From Galerina marginata (Eukaryota > Basidiomycota > Agaricomycetes > Agaricales > Galerinaceae), in the NCBI GenBank assembly GCA_023014335.1, contig JAECYW010000009.1, forward strand, positions 2,170,001 through 2,234,000: a stretch of 64,000 nt of DNA. The letters run 5' to 3'. Numbering within the stretch: the stretch's first letter is position 1; every line of letters begins with the position of its first letter. The notes under the pieces are model-generated. The model did not search any database and was not told where the DNA came from. It was given only the letters and a program-made list of their open reading frames with translations. This document shows positions 48,456 through 61,900 of this stretch, one piece after another. The position numbers and the translations under genes are program-made.

Positions 48456-48908
48456 TTATCCAACGACCACGAGCGACCATCTAGCATCAACCCAAAGCAT
48501 CGGCGAAAGAGGCTGGAAACTCCTGTGCAGCGCCTTCGAATATGTCAATTCAAACTCCAACTTCACACCAGCCCCTTCTGCAAAGCGGGACACCGCCGTC
48601 TCAATGTCAGGAAGCTGCTTCTGCCGGCAAAAGTCCAGCCTGACACGTTTCAAGGCGGACGTGACAGCACCCCGTTTCCATGCATCAAACCTGCTGCTGA
48701 TGAGGTCCAGTAAATTTGAGTCAGTGAAACTGGAAATGCCATAGGCCTCCAGGTTCAAAGCATTCATTAGCAGGTCCAGGCGCTGAATTTCTGCATCGGT
48801 GGCAAGAAGCTCTGCTGAAGGCTTCAGAAGCAGCCCTTTTACCTGGGCAATTGCTGCTTCAGAAGGTGGGTCGTTGGATCGTAGAAAAGGCGCAAGTTGA
48901 TCTTCCAT
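48456..48908 (-). CDS. F-box-type protein with internal deletion (leader joined to tail)
   Basis: A 150-residue open frame without introns starts MEDQLAPFLRSNDPPSEAAI and continues with a heptad stretch (LLKPSAELLATDAEIQRLD). This is the usual leader of the large mushroom F-box/LRR family. Normally a second heptad stretch and the F-box (typically RRLPPEILSEIF-like) come next. Here the leader runs straight into RFDAWKRGAVTSALKRVRLD and FAEGAGVKLEFELTYSKA, which look like the C-terminal region of the same family. The F-box and several hundred residues are missing without breaking the frame. It may be a fossil or a short adaptor-like protein; expression is not shown. Confidence 0.55.
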   Translation of the reverse strand: MEDQLAPFLRSNDPPSEAAIAQVKGLLLKPSAELLATDAEIQRLDLLMNALNLEAYGISSFTDSNLLDLISSRFDAWKRGAVTSALKRVRLDFCRQKQLPDIETAVSRFAEGAGVKLEFELTYSKALHRSFQPLSPMLWVDARWSLVVVG

Positions 48909-51187
48909 GGTTATTTCGTAGTGATAGTCTGGGACTAAGTAACGAAGACCGACCAGCCAATCTTGGACATCCCGGCCCGCGAGTCGTGATTAATTGATCG
49001 GAAAAGGGACCTTGCATTTGAAAGAGAAATCGTGCTTCAAAATAAGGGCTTTTGAAAACGGGCGTCGCAATTTTGTTTGAAGGACTATGCTATAGAAAAC
49101 TATGGTGAACAACTGATACAACTGATAACGATTGCTTAAACTTGGCAGGTTCGTTCTTTAACTGGTAGGCTGGTAAATATTCCTTGAATTTCTGTCATTC
49201 ACAAAATCCGTGCGCTTCTAGTTAAAATTACCTGTTTATCAACTACTCATGGACCACCCAGACAGCTGGGAGATAGTTTTTGTAACTACTCGTGCCCCTG
49301 GCAGAAATAAACCGGCGCGAGGTGCACAGTGCTATAGCTTCTGTTCCCCAAAGGAAAAGAAGGGACATTTGAAAGGTGCCAGCCACTAGGGGAGTCTCTC
49401 ATGCGCAGTATCTTCTCTTTACTTATATCAAACCACGAAACAAGGACTGGATTGGGACTGGATTGTAGACAGCCAAGGTCGTGAATGACACTCCCGCAGT
49501 GGGACAGTTTTAGAGTCACGACAAATATAAAACTGGCCGTCAAAAGAGTTGATTTACATCCGAACAGATTAATGCACCCAATGGCAACAATGTGAACAAG
49601 CTCGATTAAGAGCGGTCAAACTGTCAGTAATTCTTCGACAGTCATCAAGGGATTCCGAACCGTGTGTTGGCCGTTGTCGAGTTATCGGCTCATAGGTGGG
49701 GTCCACAATTTACCGGAAAGGTATATGGCAGGTCCGACTATATCATTAGCACAAAATAGGCTGCGGGCTGAATGGATAAGAATCATAAGATGGGGGACAG
49801 CTCGGTCTTCGTCCGAGTCAGCGCTCAATCAGCGCTACATTTCTGCTTTTGGAAATAAAACTTCCCACACAGACCAGCGCTTAAGTAACTGGCCTTAATA
49901 TTAATAAAATTTGGCCTTCGCCAACCGTCAATTTCCTTCTTGAACTCTTTGACGGGTGTTTGTAAACCTCAAAAGCCTGAAAATTAGGTCTGATGGCTGA
50001 CTCTTCTTTCTTTCTGACGAGAAAATCCTTGCTTGGCCTTCAGACTGCGTATTATTGCTGCTCCGAACTCTGAAGATCGACCGCCCATGAAATATGTAAC
50101 ATTTTGAATATTTGTAAAGCCATATGAGTGAGAATAATTTTGTGAAGATGACATGAAATGATTGCTTCGTTTCGGTCCTCGGAAGGATCTCCTTGTGCTG
50201 AAGGTGGCGAATCTGAATCCAGGTGTGCCAAATCTTCTGTTCTTATCTTGGAGCTCATGCTATCCATCTTCTTACATCAAAGGTAGAAGAAATAGGAATC
50301 ACAGCAGCAATATCTCAGATTAAAAAATGGATGGGGCGATGGGCATCCTTACCAATGCCTTGTTGACAACAGGGGAAACCACTCGGAACACAATAGCAAC
50401 TCTGAGTACGGCAATTTTCTCAGCAGAGAAATTATGGTCGCTCAATTCATGCACGGTACAGCATTCCACCTCATTTCTCGCAGCATCCCTGCAAGTTTGT
50501 CAGACTTACTTAGGCCTGACCCGTCTCACATACTTATTTGTTCGAATGGGCCCATTGCGACCAAATTCATTATCAGATCTCATTACATAAATCATGGAAG
50601 GCTTTTTTCGTCGATGGTTTGACTTCTCAAGGCGAGGTCGGTAATTATTATAGAAGGCCCAGAGTTGTGGGAGGACAAGAGATGTAGTTGCAGGATGTTT
50701 TTTATTTATTTAAATTCGTGCATTTGGGCTACAGACCGCACGAGACTTCGAGAAATATTAGCAAAAAAATGTCGGAAGCCTTGCCTGTGTACAAAACTCC
50801 ATACAAGTCCTTACCGATCAATCGCGAGTGTATAATAGAAGGCATGATGACTTCATATCCGTGATTTAAGTCTAAGGGATATTCTATCGTGCTTGAAATG
50901 CACGGCATAACGATTTTCTGTCGTTTGACGAATAGCTGGAAATCCTAAAAGAGTAATGGTTACAGTGAAGAGAAATGCGGAGTGACGGACATAGTATGTG
51001 TATAAAGAGCGAAATAGCAGGGTAGCCGATAGAGCAGAGGTAAATATTATATGATACAGAGAACGTTAGGAGATGTCGGTATAGTAAAAATACGAATGGG
51101 TAAACATGACAGCGATCGACAACTGAAAGGTCGTTGAGTTAAAATGATAAGGTGGGGGAAGGGATTTGGCGCGGGGATGAACATCGA
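48909..51187. other. Gene-poor region, second half
   Basis: No gene is recognised. The frames at 50052-50267 (minus) and 50327-50590 (plus) are short and match nothing I know. The right end holds the 3' region of the second Zn2Cys6 gene. Confidence 0.4.
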
Positions 51188-54100
51188 TTACGCGTAGAAT
51201 CTGTAAGCAGCGTCGTTCTCCCAATACGACTGGGTAGTCTGTGGTGATTGTGATTGTTGTTGATTAGGAGGCCATGGTGGGGCTGATGCCATCCCCATGG
51301 AAAGGTGTCCAGGCATTTCGTGGTCCTCGTAGGAATTGGAAGGGGGTCCCATCGGCTGGCGCGGCATATGGTGTTGCTGTTGAAGCAGATGATGCTGAGT
51401 ATGGCGGTCCATGCTCGGCTTTACGTCATAGACCGGGGTCCCAGGAACAGGAACCATATTCTGGTCAAGGCCCATGTCCGAGAGAGACATACTTTGATGG
51501 TGATTGGGCAGGCTGGGGGGCGAGGAAGAGTGACTAAAGGAGCTATTATAGGTGCTCGGGGTGTGGAAGTAGTTTGTTGGACTGGCCGAGGGAGGCGGGG
51601 CAGGGGGCTGAGGACCGAAGACAGGGGGTGTGGGTTGGTGAGAATTAAAAGTCGGTGTAGCAGGATGTCCAGAACTCGTGGTACTGGTCGACGCAAAAGG
51701 CGAACCAGAAGAGGAAGGCGGGCCACCCGAGTTCGAGAATGGGCTCGAGACCGCGTTGTACCCCATCCCGTCTGTATGTACTCCCGAAGACGCTGAACCT
51801 GAATCATAAGATTGTTGTTGGTCATACGTCGAATGGGTCTGGTCGAAGACGCGCGGACTGAACGGAGAGTGGTCGGGAGAGAGCTGTTGCTGTTGCACTC
51901 TGGAATCGTGCATAGAGAAAGGTTTTCTATGTGCCGTCTCGGTATCCATTGCGTCCGAAGGTTGATGGAGCGACCCAAATGGTAAGGTATAGTCGGTGTC
52001 GGAAGGCTGCCTCTGCCGTGACTGCTGTTCCGTTCGAGCAAGTTTAATCGACGAGGAACGAGAACGCTGGACGTCATCTTTGTTACCGCTCGAAATACCT
52101 GAGGCAGAGGCCATAGTTTTCGTTTTTTGCTTCATCTGCTGTTGGTAAGTGAGAACAGACTCTGCGGAAGGCAATGGCCTCGGCGTCGTTGTCATGAGAG
52201 GAGGATGCTGAGGGCCAGAAGAGACAGACTGCCCCCGCGATCGAGGGGCTCCATCTTTGTTGGGTCGCACACGAATACCGACTGAAGGATAATGCGTCTT
52301 CTTGGGGTGCTTCTTCTCCTTCTCAAGTTCTTGATCCTGCTCTCTGTTCCTGGTAAGACGCACAGCGGCAACCGAGGTTACAGCAGATGCCAAGTCTGTC
52401 TTCTGCTGTTCGCTTCGTTGGAGCTGATCCTGGGGGAAGGAACCTATCGAAGATCCGGGAGGGACGGAGGAGCGAGAAGAATTTGACGACGAAGAAATAT
52501 CTATCAAGCTATTATGCTGTTGCTGAACAATCGGAGGGCCATCATGCAGGTATTGACCATCTGGGCTCGCATGCGCGTTGCTAAAGTCAAAACCATTCAT
52601 CATGGTCATCCCATTACTACCAGCAGCAGCATTTTTGGTCGACGAGTAGGAGGTTGCAGTCACTAGAACAATTTACAAGGATTAACCTGGAGGATCAACA
52701 AATTTGATGATAGGACATACCGCCGGAAGAACCGTCAACCTGATCGTGTTTCCGCTTCAGCAAATTCATACCTCCACCACGTTGTAAAATACGCTTGGAT
52801 AAAGCTTCAATCACCCTCTTCTGGGTTTCCCCAAGTCCAGGTCCAGAGCATGGGTCCGAAAGCAGATTCAAACCTAAGATGACGTTATCCGACAGCATTG
52901 CCCCATCAAAGGCGAAGGTTGACGTCTTGCCAGAAAGCGCAGTATGTGCGCAAATGAGAACACAGTCGAACACGATCTTGTCAAGTGAGTAAAAGTCGAA
53001 CATGGTAGGCAGAACCTCCGATAAACTATTGACAGTTTTCGAGGACGGTTGTGTCACTTGAAGGTTTTTTGCTGCTCGGATAATTGTCTGAGCAGCATGG
53101 ACTGTGGCCTGCGATGCTGGTGAGCTGACACTAGTTGGCACCACAGGAGAATTTCCTCCTGTCATCCCGGTTGCAGAAGGTGACGTCGACGACGTCCCGA
53201 GTGAAGTTGATTGTCCAACTGCCGCGGCGGAAGCAGCAGCGTGGCGCAGGAAAGGCAAATATATTTTCACGATCAGCAAGTTCGCCATCGTAGCCAACTC
53301 GCAGCTCTGAGCGTGCAGAGCTTTGTCAGTGAGGTTTGATCCCTCAGGAAGGTCGCGGACGGGAGACGGTGAGCCAGAGGCTTCCAACGCAGGCTCCGGC
53401 ACTTTCAGAGACAATGGAAGACTGGATTGCCAGCGTCTGATATCGTCTTCGAGGGAGGCAGCCTGGTCAAAAGTGTAGCCACAACAACATTCAGGATGAG
53501 ATATCCGGTGTTTTACGGTTTGCGCGAGCTGTGTCAAACTAAAATTTTGAAGTCTGTTAGGTATGTAAGTCAAAACATAAATAACTGCACACACCGATAC
53601 CGGGCGCCAAGGTAAGACGTCTCGTCGCGTTCACAGGCATCAGCCAGGTCATAGGCGACACTACTCGGGATGGACTGCCGCCTATGCTGGGAGTTGAACT
53701 CATCGGGCTGCGTTTGTATAGCACTGCCGAAATCCGGGTCCTCGTCGTCTGAACCGCGATCGTCACCATCAGAAGGAACAATGTGCGAAGAGCACGCAGG
53801 CAGCTTCATAGAATACGAATATGAAGCAATGTATGGCTGGTGGCCCAGCACATCCGCTGTGAATCTGCAAATCATGATGTCAATAAAACGGCACGGTCTC
53901 TACACAAGAGAACAGAAAAACGAACAGGTCGTAAAACATTACGTCCCAAAGAACCATTCGCCTCCACTCCTCCCTCGCACGCTCCTTCTCAGCCTTCCTC
54001 TCCTTTTTCGTCGTTTCTCGGGTCGAAATGCTCCCACTGGCATTGCCCCTCTTGTCAGTTCCACCAAGGCTGGCTTTGCTCTTACGACCAGAATAGCTGT

Positions 54101-55995
54101 CTTGGCCGAGCCCCATTCCACGTGCAGCAGTAACCAACTTGCCGACCTAGATATTAAAAAAAAAGCGGAGGCCCATTGGATGAGCATTGGTAAGAAAATA
54201 AGAAACTGAGCTGACACGTACTAGCGCGTAGATAGGACCACACCCGCCGTCCCTTTCGTACTTCTCTGCATTCCCACCTGCCGATCCGGAGAGAAGCAGG
54301 TATTCGACGCCAATCAAGCACGCCAAAAGGTAATCCATTCTTTCCGCCTCGTCCAAGGCCTCTATTCCAGAAGTCGTATGGGTGTCCCACACACCAAGGG
54401 CTTGCTGTGAAAGAGCATAAAAGAATGCTGGGCTTTCCGTAGGAGCAGATAAACCAGCCATGGGAAAAGCTGGTGAAGGGACGACAGCTCCAATGGCCAA
54501 AACGGCACACATCGTTGCGAAGAATGTCAAAGACTGTTCCTCCGGGTTACCTTGCTCGTCGGTGCATTCTTTACTCCTGCTGCCGCTTCCATTGGATTCA
54601 TCCATGTCGGTGTCGTCCTGAGGGAGCCCAGCAATCCCACCGAAATAGATCTGCCTGGCTCGCTTAGCTTCTCTCGCCTTCTCTTTGCGTGCTCTTTCCC
54701 GTTCCCTCTCCTGGCTCGCCCCGCCTCCAATGAGCGCCAAACAGCGACTTTCAAACCCTTTCCAACCTTTGCAGCTGCCCGGTTCGAATGGCACGGGCCG
54801 AACACGAAATACATCACGGGCTGTCTGCAAGAGGCTTTTACATCTAGGAAGAGGTGGTAATAATGCCAACAATGCGGGTGTGATTTGGGGTCTGCTGTAC
54901 TGGGGTTGCGGCAGAGGCATAGATGGCGAAGATCCCGACGCGTTTGCAGGCAATGGTAACGAATATGTAGAAGGATGATGCGGAAATGCAGAAGAGGACG
55001 CAGGGGATGTGCCCGGTGGCGAAATTGAAGGCACAGGATAGTATATGCTCAACGCAGGGAGTAACAGTTGAGCAGAGGAGCGTTGCTGGGTGTCCATGAG
55101 CGGGGATGATGAACGCGGCAACCGAGAAGAAAAGTGTAGTGTGTCGACGTCAATGACGAGAGGGCTAGCAATACTGTTATGATGTGAGTGAGAAAGCTCA
55201 AAGTCAATGGAGGAGGGCTCGAGTTTTATGTAGCCCGAATTTGAGGAAAGGTGTTCCTGTACCGAAGGGGTGGAAGTGAACAACCATGGAACCCCAAGAT
55301 CCAGATCCTCCAACCATATTGACGCAATGTCTTGAAGCGAGAGCTTAATGGAATCATTTGCAGAGCTGTAAGATGACGGGGCAGCATAATGATGGTGGTG
55401 GTAGTGATGGTGAGATCCTGGGTGAGCGGGAATGGATGTCGGCGGAGGGTTGGAAGAAGCATTCGCGACACCAGAAGGATAACTAAATGGGTAAACGGAC
55501 TGGAATGCTGGTGGGGTTTGACCAGCAGTGACCATGGCCAAGAGCGTCTCAACATGGATCAGACGGTTATTTAGAGAATGCAAGTCCCTAAAGAGGATTA
55601 TTTCACGATTTACATGGAATAGCACGAGAACTCACACTTTCTCAGCGGCTGCAGGTGAATATATGCACCTCACGACGGTATCGCGTTTGGTACAACTGCC
55701 GCACGGCGCCCTCCTGTCGCATTTCAGCTTTAAACGCTTGCACTAGAGCGCATATACGAAGTTAGACCCAGTGGTTATTGGTGGAGAAAGAGGAAACGGA
55801 CCTCTGCACATACGACAGTAATCCTCGACCGTATTTGCCTACATTTTGGTATGAAGGTGAATTTTTCGCTGACAATCGCAAGAAAAGGACTCACGGTCCC
55901 GTTGACGATGTAGACGGCGTGTGAGGGTTAGCGGACGAGGGTGTTTGGGAGGAACTCGACGGGGGTTGGTGCATCGGGGGCGGATTGGCGTCCAT
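51188..55995 (-). CDS. Second Zn2Cys6 transcription factor, Ser/Gln-rich
   Basis: ATG 55995 starts MDANPPPMHQPPSSSS. Two introns assemble the zinc cluster VVCAE, CKRLKLKC, DRRAPCGSC, TKRDTVVRC, then AAAEK-VDLHSLNNRLIHVE. The following 480 residues include a His-rich run (HHHYHHHHY) and a fungal-specific transcription factor domain: LLQTARDVFRVRPVPF, LTFFATMCAVLAIGAVVP, FYALSQQALGVWDT, DYLLACLIGVEYLLLS and WRRMVLWDVMFYDL, then FTADVLGHQPYIASYSYSMK. The last exon is Ser/Pro/Gln-rich, low complexity, and ends ENDAAYRFYA. Introns are short and canonical and the frame holds at every junction checked. It lies 4.8 kb from the other Zn2Cys6 gene in the same orientation. The zinc-cluster context (CAEC, RLKLKCD) is alike, but the bodies are too different to call a recent duplication. 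Targets are unknown. Confidence 0.87.
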
Positions 55996-58900
55996 GGCGT
56001 CGGAAAGAGAGAAGATGGGAGAGCGGAATAGGAAGAGGGACGGTGAGTGGGTGTGAGCGACTTGTTATTCAATCCTCGATATCCTCCACTCTTCATGCCA
56101 CATTCAGGGTCATCGTGACCCCTGTGACCTCTTTCATTCTGTGACTCACCCTCAACTTCAGGCTCTCTTTTCAACCTTCAAACTCCTTCTCAATAGCCAT
56201 CCAACTCCTCAATTTCATTGATTCTTCATATAATTTCTCCTACTCACTTATCCCGCCTCATCTCCAGAGTAAACGTGTTCCATAGCAAATCGACGCCAGA
56301 GGTTAGGCTGAATGTCGCCTTCCCTGAACCTCCTGATGCCAAACACCCAATAAGAACCCCTTGAAATCAAGATTTTAATCGCATCTTGCAATTATGGCTT
56401 GCCGCGGCCCACCCCCATCACCTCATGCCGTACGATATTTTTGCACCCGTGCCAGACAGTCGCATTTTTATCTAATGCTTTTGGCAGTCCATGTCACCCC
56501 CTCAACTGTCAGCGGGCCCCAACAGTTGTTAACGCAAAGGCACAATCCGTTATTGTGAGAACACATCTCCATTTTTCCAAGCTCCGCATCGACGCCTTCG
56601 TCTATCGCGCTGGTCCCTGCCAAAAAGGACTTTCCTTCCTGAGCATGCGATGGCAAATGGCGGCCACTTCAAGCCTCGGCGATTCCCCGAGGTGACGTTA
56701 ATCCCTCCGCAATTCCCTCCACCCAGCAGGTTCATCTCGAATGATTGTATTCTTTGTCTCCTGGCTACCTGCATAATCCGTGTTTCGGAACCTATGAAGA
56801 CTCGTTTCGGTCCGCAATGGGAAGAAGTCTTCATCACCATGAAAAATCTCTCACAATCTCGCTTAGCTGTCCAAGAACGAACTTTCTAGCGCCCCCTTGC
56901 AGCCATTCTGTCCCATCTAGAGTTTCTCCGCTACGCATGGATCTATCTTGCTCGTTTGGGCGAACACTTCGAGAGAAAGTCGCATACACTTTTGGCAGCG
57001 AGCGATGCTGCCAGGTCATTGACGTCAAGACATCTCAGGCATCACTGTTGCATGGATAATCACCTCGGCCACGGTTGCTAATATATGCGCATATACGCAC
57101 AAAGGCGTCGACAGTGATACTCTCAGATGTGTCTATGGCCGCCCAGCTTCTCCTTTTGCGCATCTCGAGATCTTTAGTCTGTCGCCGATGCATCGTAGAT
57201 GCCACTGATTAAGTGACATTGCCGAATATGCTCAACTTCTGATGCAGTGACGCCTGACACAGGATGTCGATCCCCCCCCCTCGTTATTGGAAGGTTGCTA
57301 CACAAAATTCCAAGACATCTACCCTCTTTCGACTTTCTCGGATTTTCTGGCCAGCGAAGGGGCGCCGCATCCGAAAAGACACCATACCCCAACCAGACCC
57401 CATTCACCGATCCAGTGCAAACTTGAATTTAAAATGAAGGATCATATCTCATGAGAGGCCACGTCGTCGTTATTCTTCTTCTGGATTCAGCTTTTACCGT
57501 CATTCTTTTTTGTCAAAGCCGACCCTAATGCAAGTGATTTCCCAGCCAACGACGATCCAGACCTCCACGCAGCTGTAATGATTGTCACCCTGCAGCCCAG
57601 CCGACATTCCGTAAACAATGTAAGGAACATCCCCGATAGTCGAGATCGTGCTGAAGCTTTATGCATGACAGATGGAAGACAGCGAAAGCATCGAGCCACC
57701 GAGCCTAGCCTTTTTGAATCGAATGCTTGGTCGACAAAGTCCATATTCCTGGGCTGAAAATCAGATTCCATGTTCCAGGTCAGATAATTCATACCGAATG
57801 ATGATTATGAAGAAGGATACTCAAGATCAATGAATATCTATTAGATGACACCAGCTTAACTCGAGGTCTTGGAACCAGGAAGACAGGTCTGTTCGACACA
57901 ATCCATCTAAGTCCCAAACGAACTGCTAATTTAATTCAGATTCTCCAGATTTAGGGATACACCCGGTTGTAACCCATCTGAAGTATGGTGGTGACTGATT
58001 GGCGTTTTTCAGGTACGAAATGTTGATATTAGCGAGTGCATTAATAATGAAGGCTGTAACTCTGCAGTGATGAGTTGCTCCACCAAGCAACTATGTACTT
58101 GATCTAAAATCTCACCTCGTTTCTCGCCTAATCACCAACTCCGTTCATTTTTTTTTCAAGAACTCTGTTGCCATTCCTCAAACCCTCTAGTGGATTGCTC
58201 GACGATCTCCCAACATGGTGTAAATATAGAATTCTCATTGACACGACTTTACCAGGAATTTCGAACCGTGGATTTCGATAATCATCAATGGACACCAATC
58301 AGACAGTCACTTCCAGCCACCTATCATACTTCTATGATTTCACCTTTGCCCGAAGTACGTATGTCATCTGTGGTGGATATGTATAAATTCAACCCGACCC
58401 ACCTTCGCTCTCCACACTTTCTCTCCCAGAGAGGCAGGTACGAACTTGAATAATGGGTCGGCAGGACGGCATCGTGACATTCATGCAGGGAGGAACCAAG
58501 GTGCGATTTGGGCAGATACCTAGCAGTCACAGAGGCCTCAAATTTCAAAACGACTCAATTTGACATGCTGTACCCTCACACGTTGCCGAGATGGATGTCC
58601 GTCAGATGCGGATGCGCTGATTCGGATCCGGTCCGGAAGATGAGTCACCAACACAAATTCCTAGTGATTCTACAGCACAGACTTTCACAATCCACGCTTG
58701 ACTGGAGCCTGGAGGATGCCTCAGTCTTGCCACGAAATCGTTATTTTTCGGGTCAACATCATTGTCTGCAACCAGTGTTTGAGACTGATCCATTGTTATC
58801 TGGTTTTCCACGCAAGGACGGAAACAAGACTTCTGATCGACGATATACCCATTCCAGGCTTCCAGCGCCTTTTTGCTCTCGCTTGCGTCTAAGTCAGATA

Positions 58901-61900
58901 GGGTCTTCACCTATCAGAAGTTAATTATTGCCCGGATCATCTTCATAATCTGGTGACTGCAACGTCTTGTCGCGTGAGCTGCTGGGACCCTTTGCAACGG
59001 GTACCGGGGTAGGACGAATTGCAGGACCTTGCTGCTGCATTTAATGTCTTCGGACCGTGACAACATATCTCTCCCGATTGGTTATGACAGGTGCCCAGTC
59101 TTGTAGTAATGCCTCTGGCGTCATCTCATTCCTCCTTGCGTCGTCTGTCCGATTGAGGTCGGCCTTGGAATGCTGGTGCAGGTGCTTGATCGTTGCTTGG
59201 TGTGAGAACCGCACTGATCGGGTACTCACTCATCTTGCGCAGTGCACTCTGGACGGTCTACTTACTCCAACGCCATAAATTGCCGAGACTTCTCAGTCTG
59301 TTGGATGTCTACAGGGTCACTTGGGAAATCCAGAACTTCGAATCGCCGAATCACGACGAACCCCTAATTCCAAGACCTAAACGAATTACTTGAGCACATG
59401 AATTGTTGTGAACATCCACATGGGATAAAATTATCAGAGTACTATCCCCCTTGTAGTTGGAGGGAAACACAGGGTAAGCGAGGTGAGGGTACCAACCAAA
59501 CCTCGACGGAAAATAACCGACAGATGTAAGCCACACTCGTCTCTTGAATGATGTAGTTTTGACATTGACATGGAAGGAAAGCCTGAGATTGATGAAGCGG
59601 TTCATAGACGCAGGTCTTGTGTGAGGAGGAGCAAGACGATTGGCTATTCTTTCGCTGCAGCTATTCCAGGCACACTCGCCACCGTACGCGCACGGGACGC
59701 AGAATCGCAGATCGAAAGCGCGGCGACACACAGTATTCGGGCGCCTTGCATACCGACCAGGCTCGGCTGACATTGGGATTAAGAGCTCGAACGGAATTTC
59801 AAGATATGGAAAATAAGCACCTTCCTCGCTTTCTTGTACTTTTACGCTCTGACAACGCAGGGCAACTCAAGTTCATCGCATGTAGGCTACATAAGTTTAA
59901 TTTGCCAACATAAGATGGAGTAAGGAAGGTCAGAGTTATCGAGTCTTTGTACGATCATCTTTCCCGGTCTATGTATCCGCCGAGATTATTATCGTGTCGT
60001 TACGAAGGTTACTTTTACTGATTACCAGCTCGCATGGCAAGAGAGCGGATTGTCGACTTACAGTAGAGCGAGGTGTAAGTAGTTGTAGATGTAAACCAGG
60101 TTCATTTCCAGGACGTATAGACATTCTCCGGATTTGTACCTGGGCTAACAGATTTAATTAAGTCGTAAGGTTGATCATAAGGTATCGAAATGTTATGTAT
60201 TCGTTGGTGCCGTGTTCCGGCGCCAATCAACGCCGGGTCTATCTAACAACCTTACATAACTCGCAGTTTTTTCTTTAATGATCAGTTTCTGACATGTTTA
60301 GAGACACAATCTTGACGGCTGGCTATACAGAGTTGGTGTCAGAAAATGGGTTTTATTTTCGCTGTAGCGCAAGAGTACATATTACGACATATGACTACGC
60401 TGAAGTATATGGCAGTCTCCAAAGTAAGCGATGAAACATAGGAAGTAATAAGGTAGCGTTTAGCACTGAGCCGAGTTTCAAGAATTGATTTGGTGCCGCC
60501 AGAGTACCGAAAAATGATGTGGTCGTGCAAACAGGATGAGGTTCATTAACACGTCAAGGCTAAAAATTTCGCTTCAATTGTTGCCTTGCTTCATACTCAT
60601 AGTACCGCTGCGACCAGGGTGGTTTGAACCTACCATCAAGGTCAAATTTCTAGCACGGTTTTGTCGCGCGGTAAAATAAAAAAATAGACTTCATATTGTC
60701 GTGATCCGTAGGCACCTCAAAAGATATCGATATTAGGAGAGACTACTGTCATATCTGGATGTAAGGAAAGAGGGAGTATATTATTGAGGAGGTGCCATTA
60801 AGAAACGATGGAAATTCAAAGTAACGTGGGAAGGCTGGCTACACACTCGCGATGAGATAGTAACGCCACCGACGTCATTGTTGGCCCATCAATGACTTCC
60901 AAATGCAATCAGATTGTGAATAAGATGGTTTCAAAACAAGTTGGCAGCATTTAATACATAGATCTATAGACTGCAAAATAAATGCGAGAACATATTTCCC
61001 AAGCAAGAACCAGTAGGAGCCACGCATGGTATTAAATGTGCCTCTACTAGAGCAGTCAAAAATTAAATAAACAAAACTAAGATGTGATAGACGCCGCAGT
61101 TAGAAGGTGGAGCTATAATCCGAGGCCTTCAGGTCCATGTCAACAAGGAGAATAATATGGCATTCTTTCGGCCGTTCACGCCGATTCAGGACTTCAGACC
61201 GCGTCCAACCACAATCCCTCGAAGGAGCTGCTTACCGTGTTTAAGAACTACGCCCAGTCCAGGATTAAAGGTCGTCCTCCCGAAAGGGAGGTCACGAAGT
61301 CTAAGTTAGCAGGATTTTCAAAGACATGAAAACCCTCGCCCAACACCCCCTCTGCACGGAAGGAACCCGACCGCAGAAAGCCCTATTATTACAAAACCAT
61401 CCCGCAATTAATTGCCTCCATCAACTGAGCTTAGTGAACCAGTCCCAGTCCTCGAAGTCGACATCTGGCTCTCGGTAATGGGAATGTTGTTGTCCCAGAT
61501 CGTTTATGACGGTGCCATTGTGGAAATATCTGCACTGCTTGACCGGTCGGTTTTTTGGACGGTTTCATCGTGTTACAACATCATCGTAGATCCAGATTCA
61601 GAGACGCTACCAACGTAAAAACGATTGATCGTGGTGCAAGATTACTGGGATTGGTAAATCGCAAGGCAACCTCATCTTAGACGGTTTAAAGAACAGCATG
61701 GAACTGTTCTCTTTTGGTGACCGGTGGTTATTCAGCTCATGGGGGAAACACATAAGTGTGCTGAATGTTTGTTTGTTCACCTACAAAGCTGTAGCGGTTT
61801 AGCCTGCTATACCGCAATACGACGGTCACCTTAGCCATATCTTTCTATACATCACCTTTGTAATCGGACCGAATTGCGGAAAGTGTCGAAATGAGAGCAA

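Noticed and set aside
60610..60650. tRNA-like T-arm (GGTTTGAACC)
   Set aside because: No acceptor, D or anticodon arm can be paired around it.
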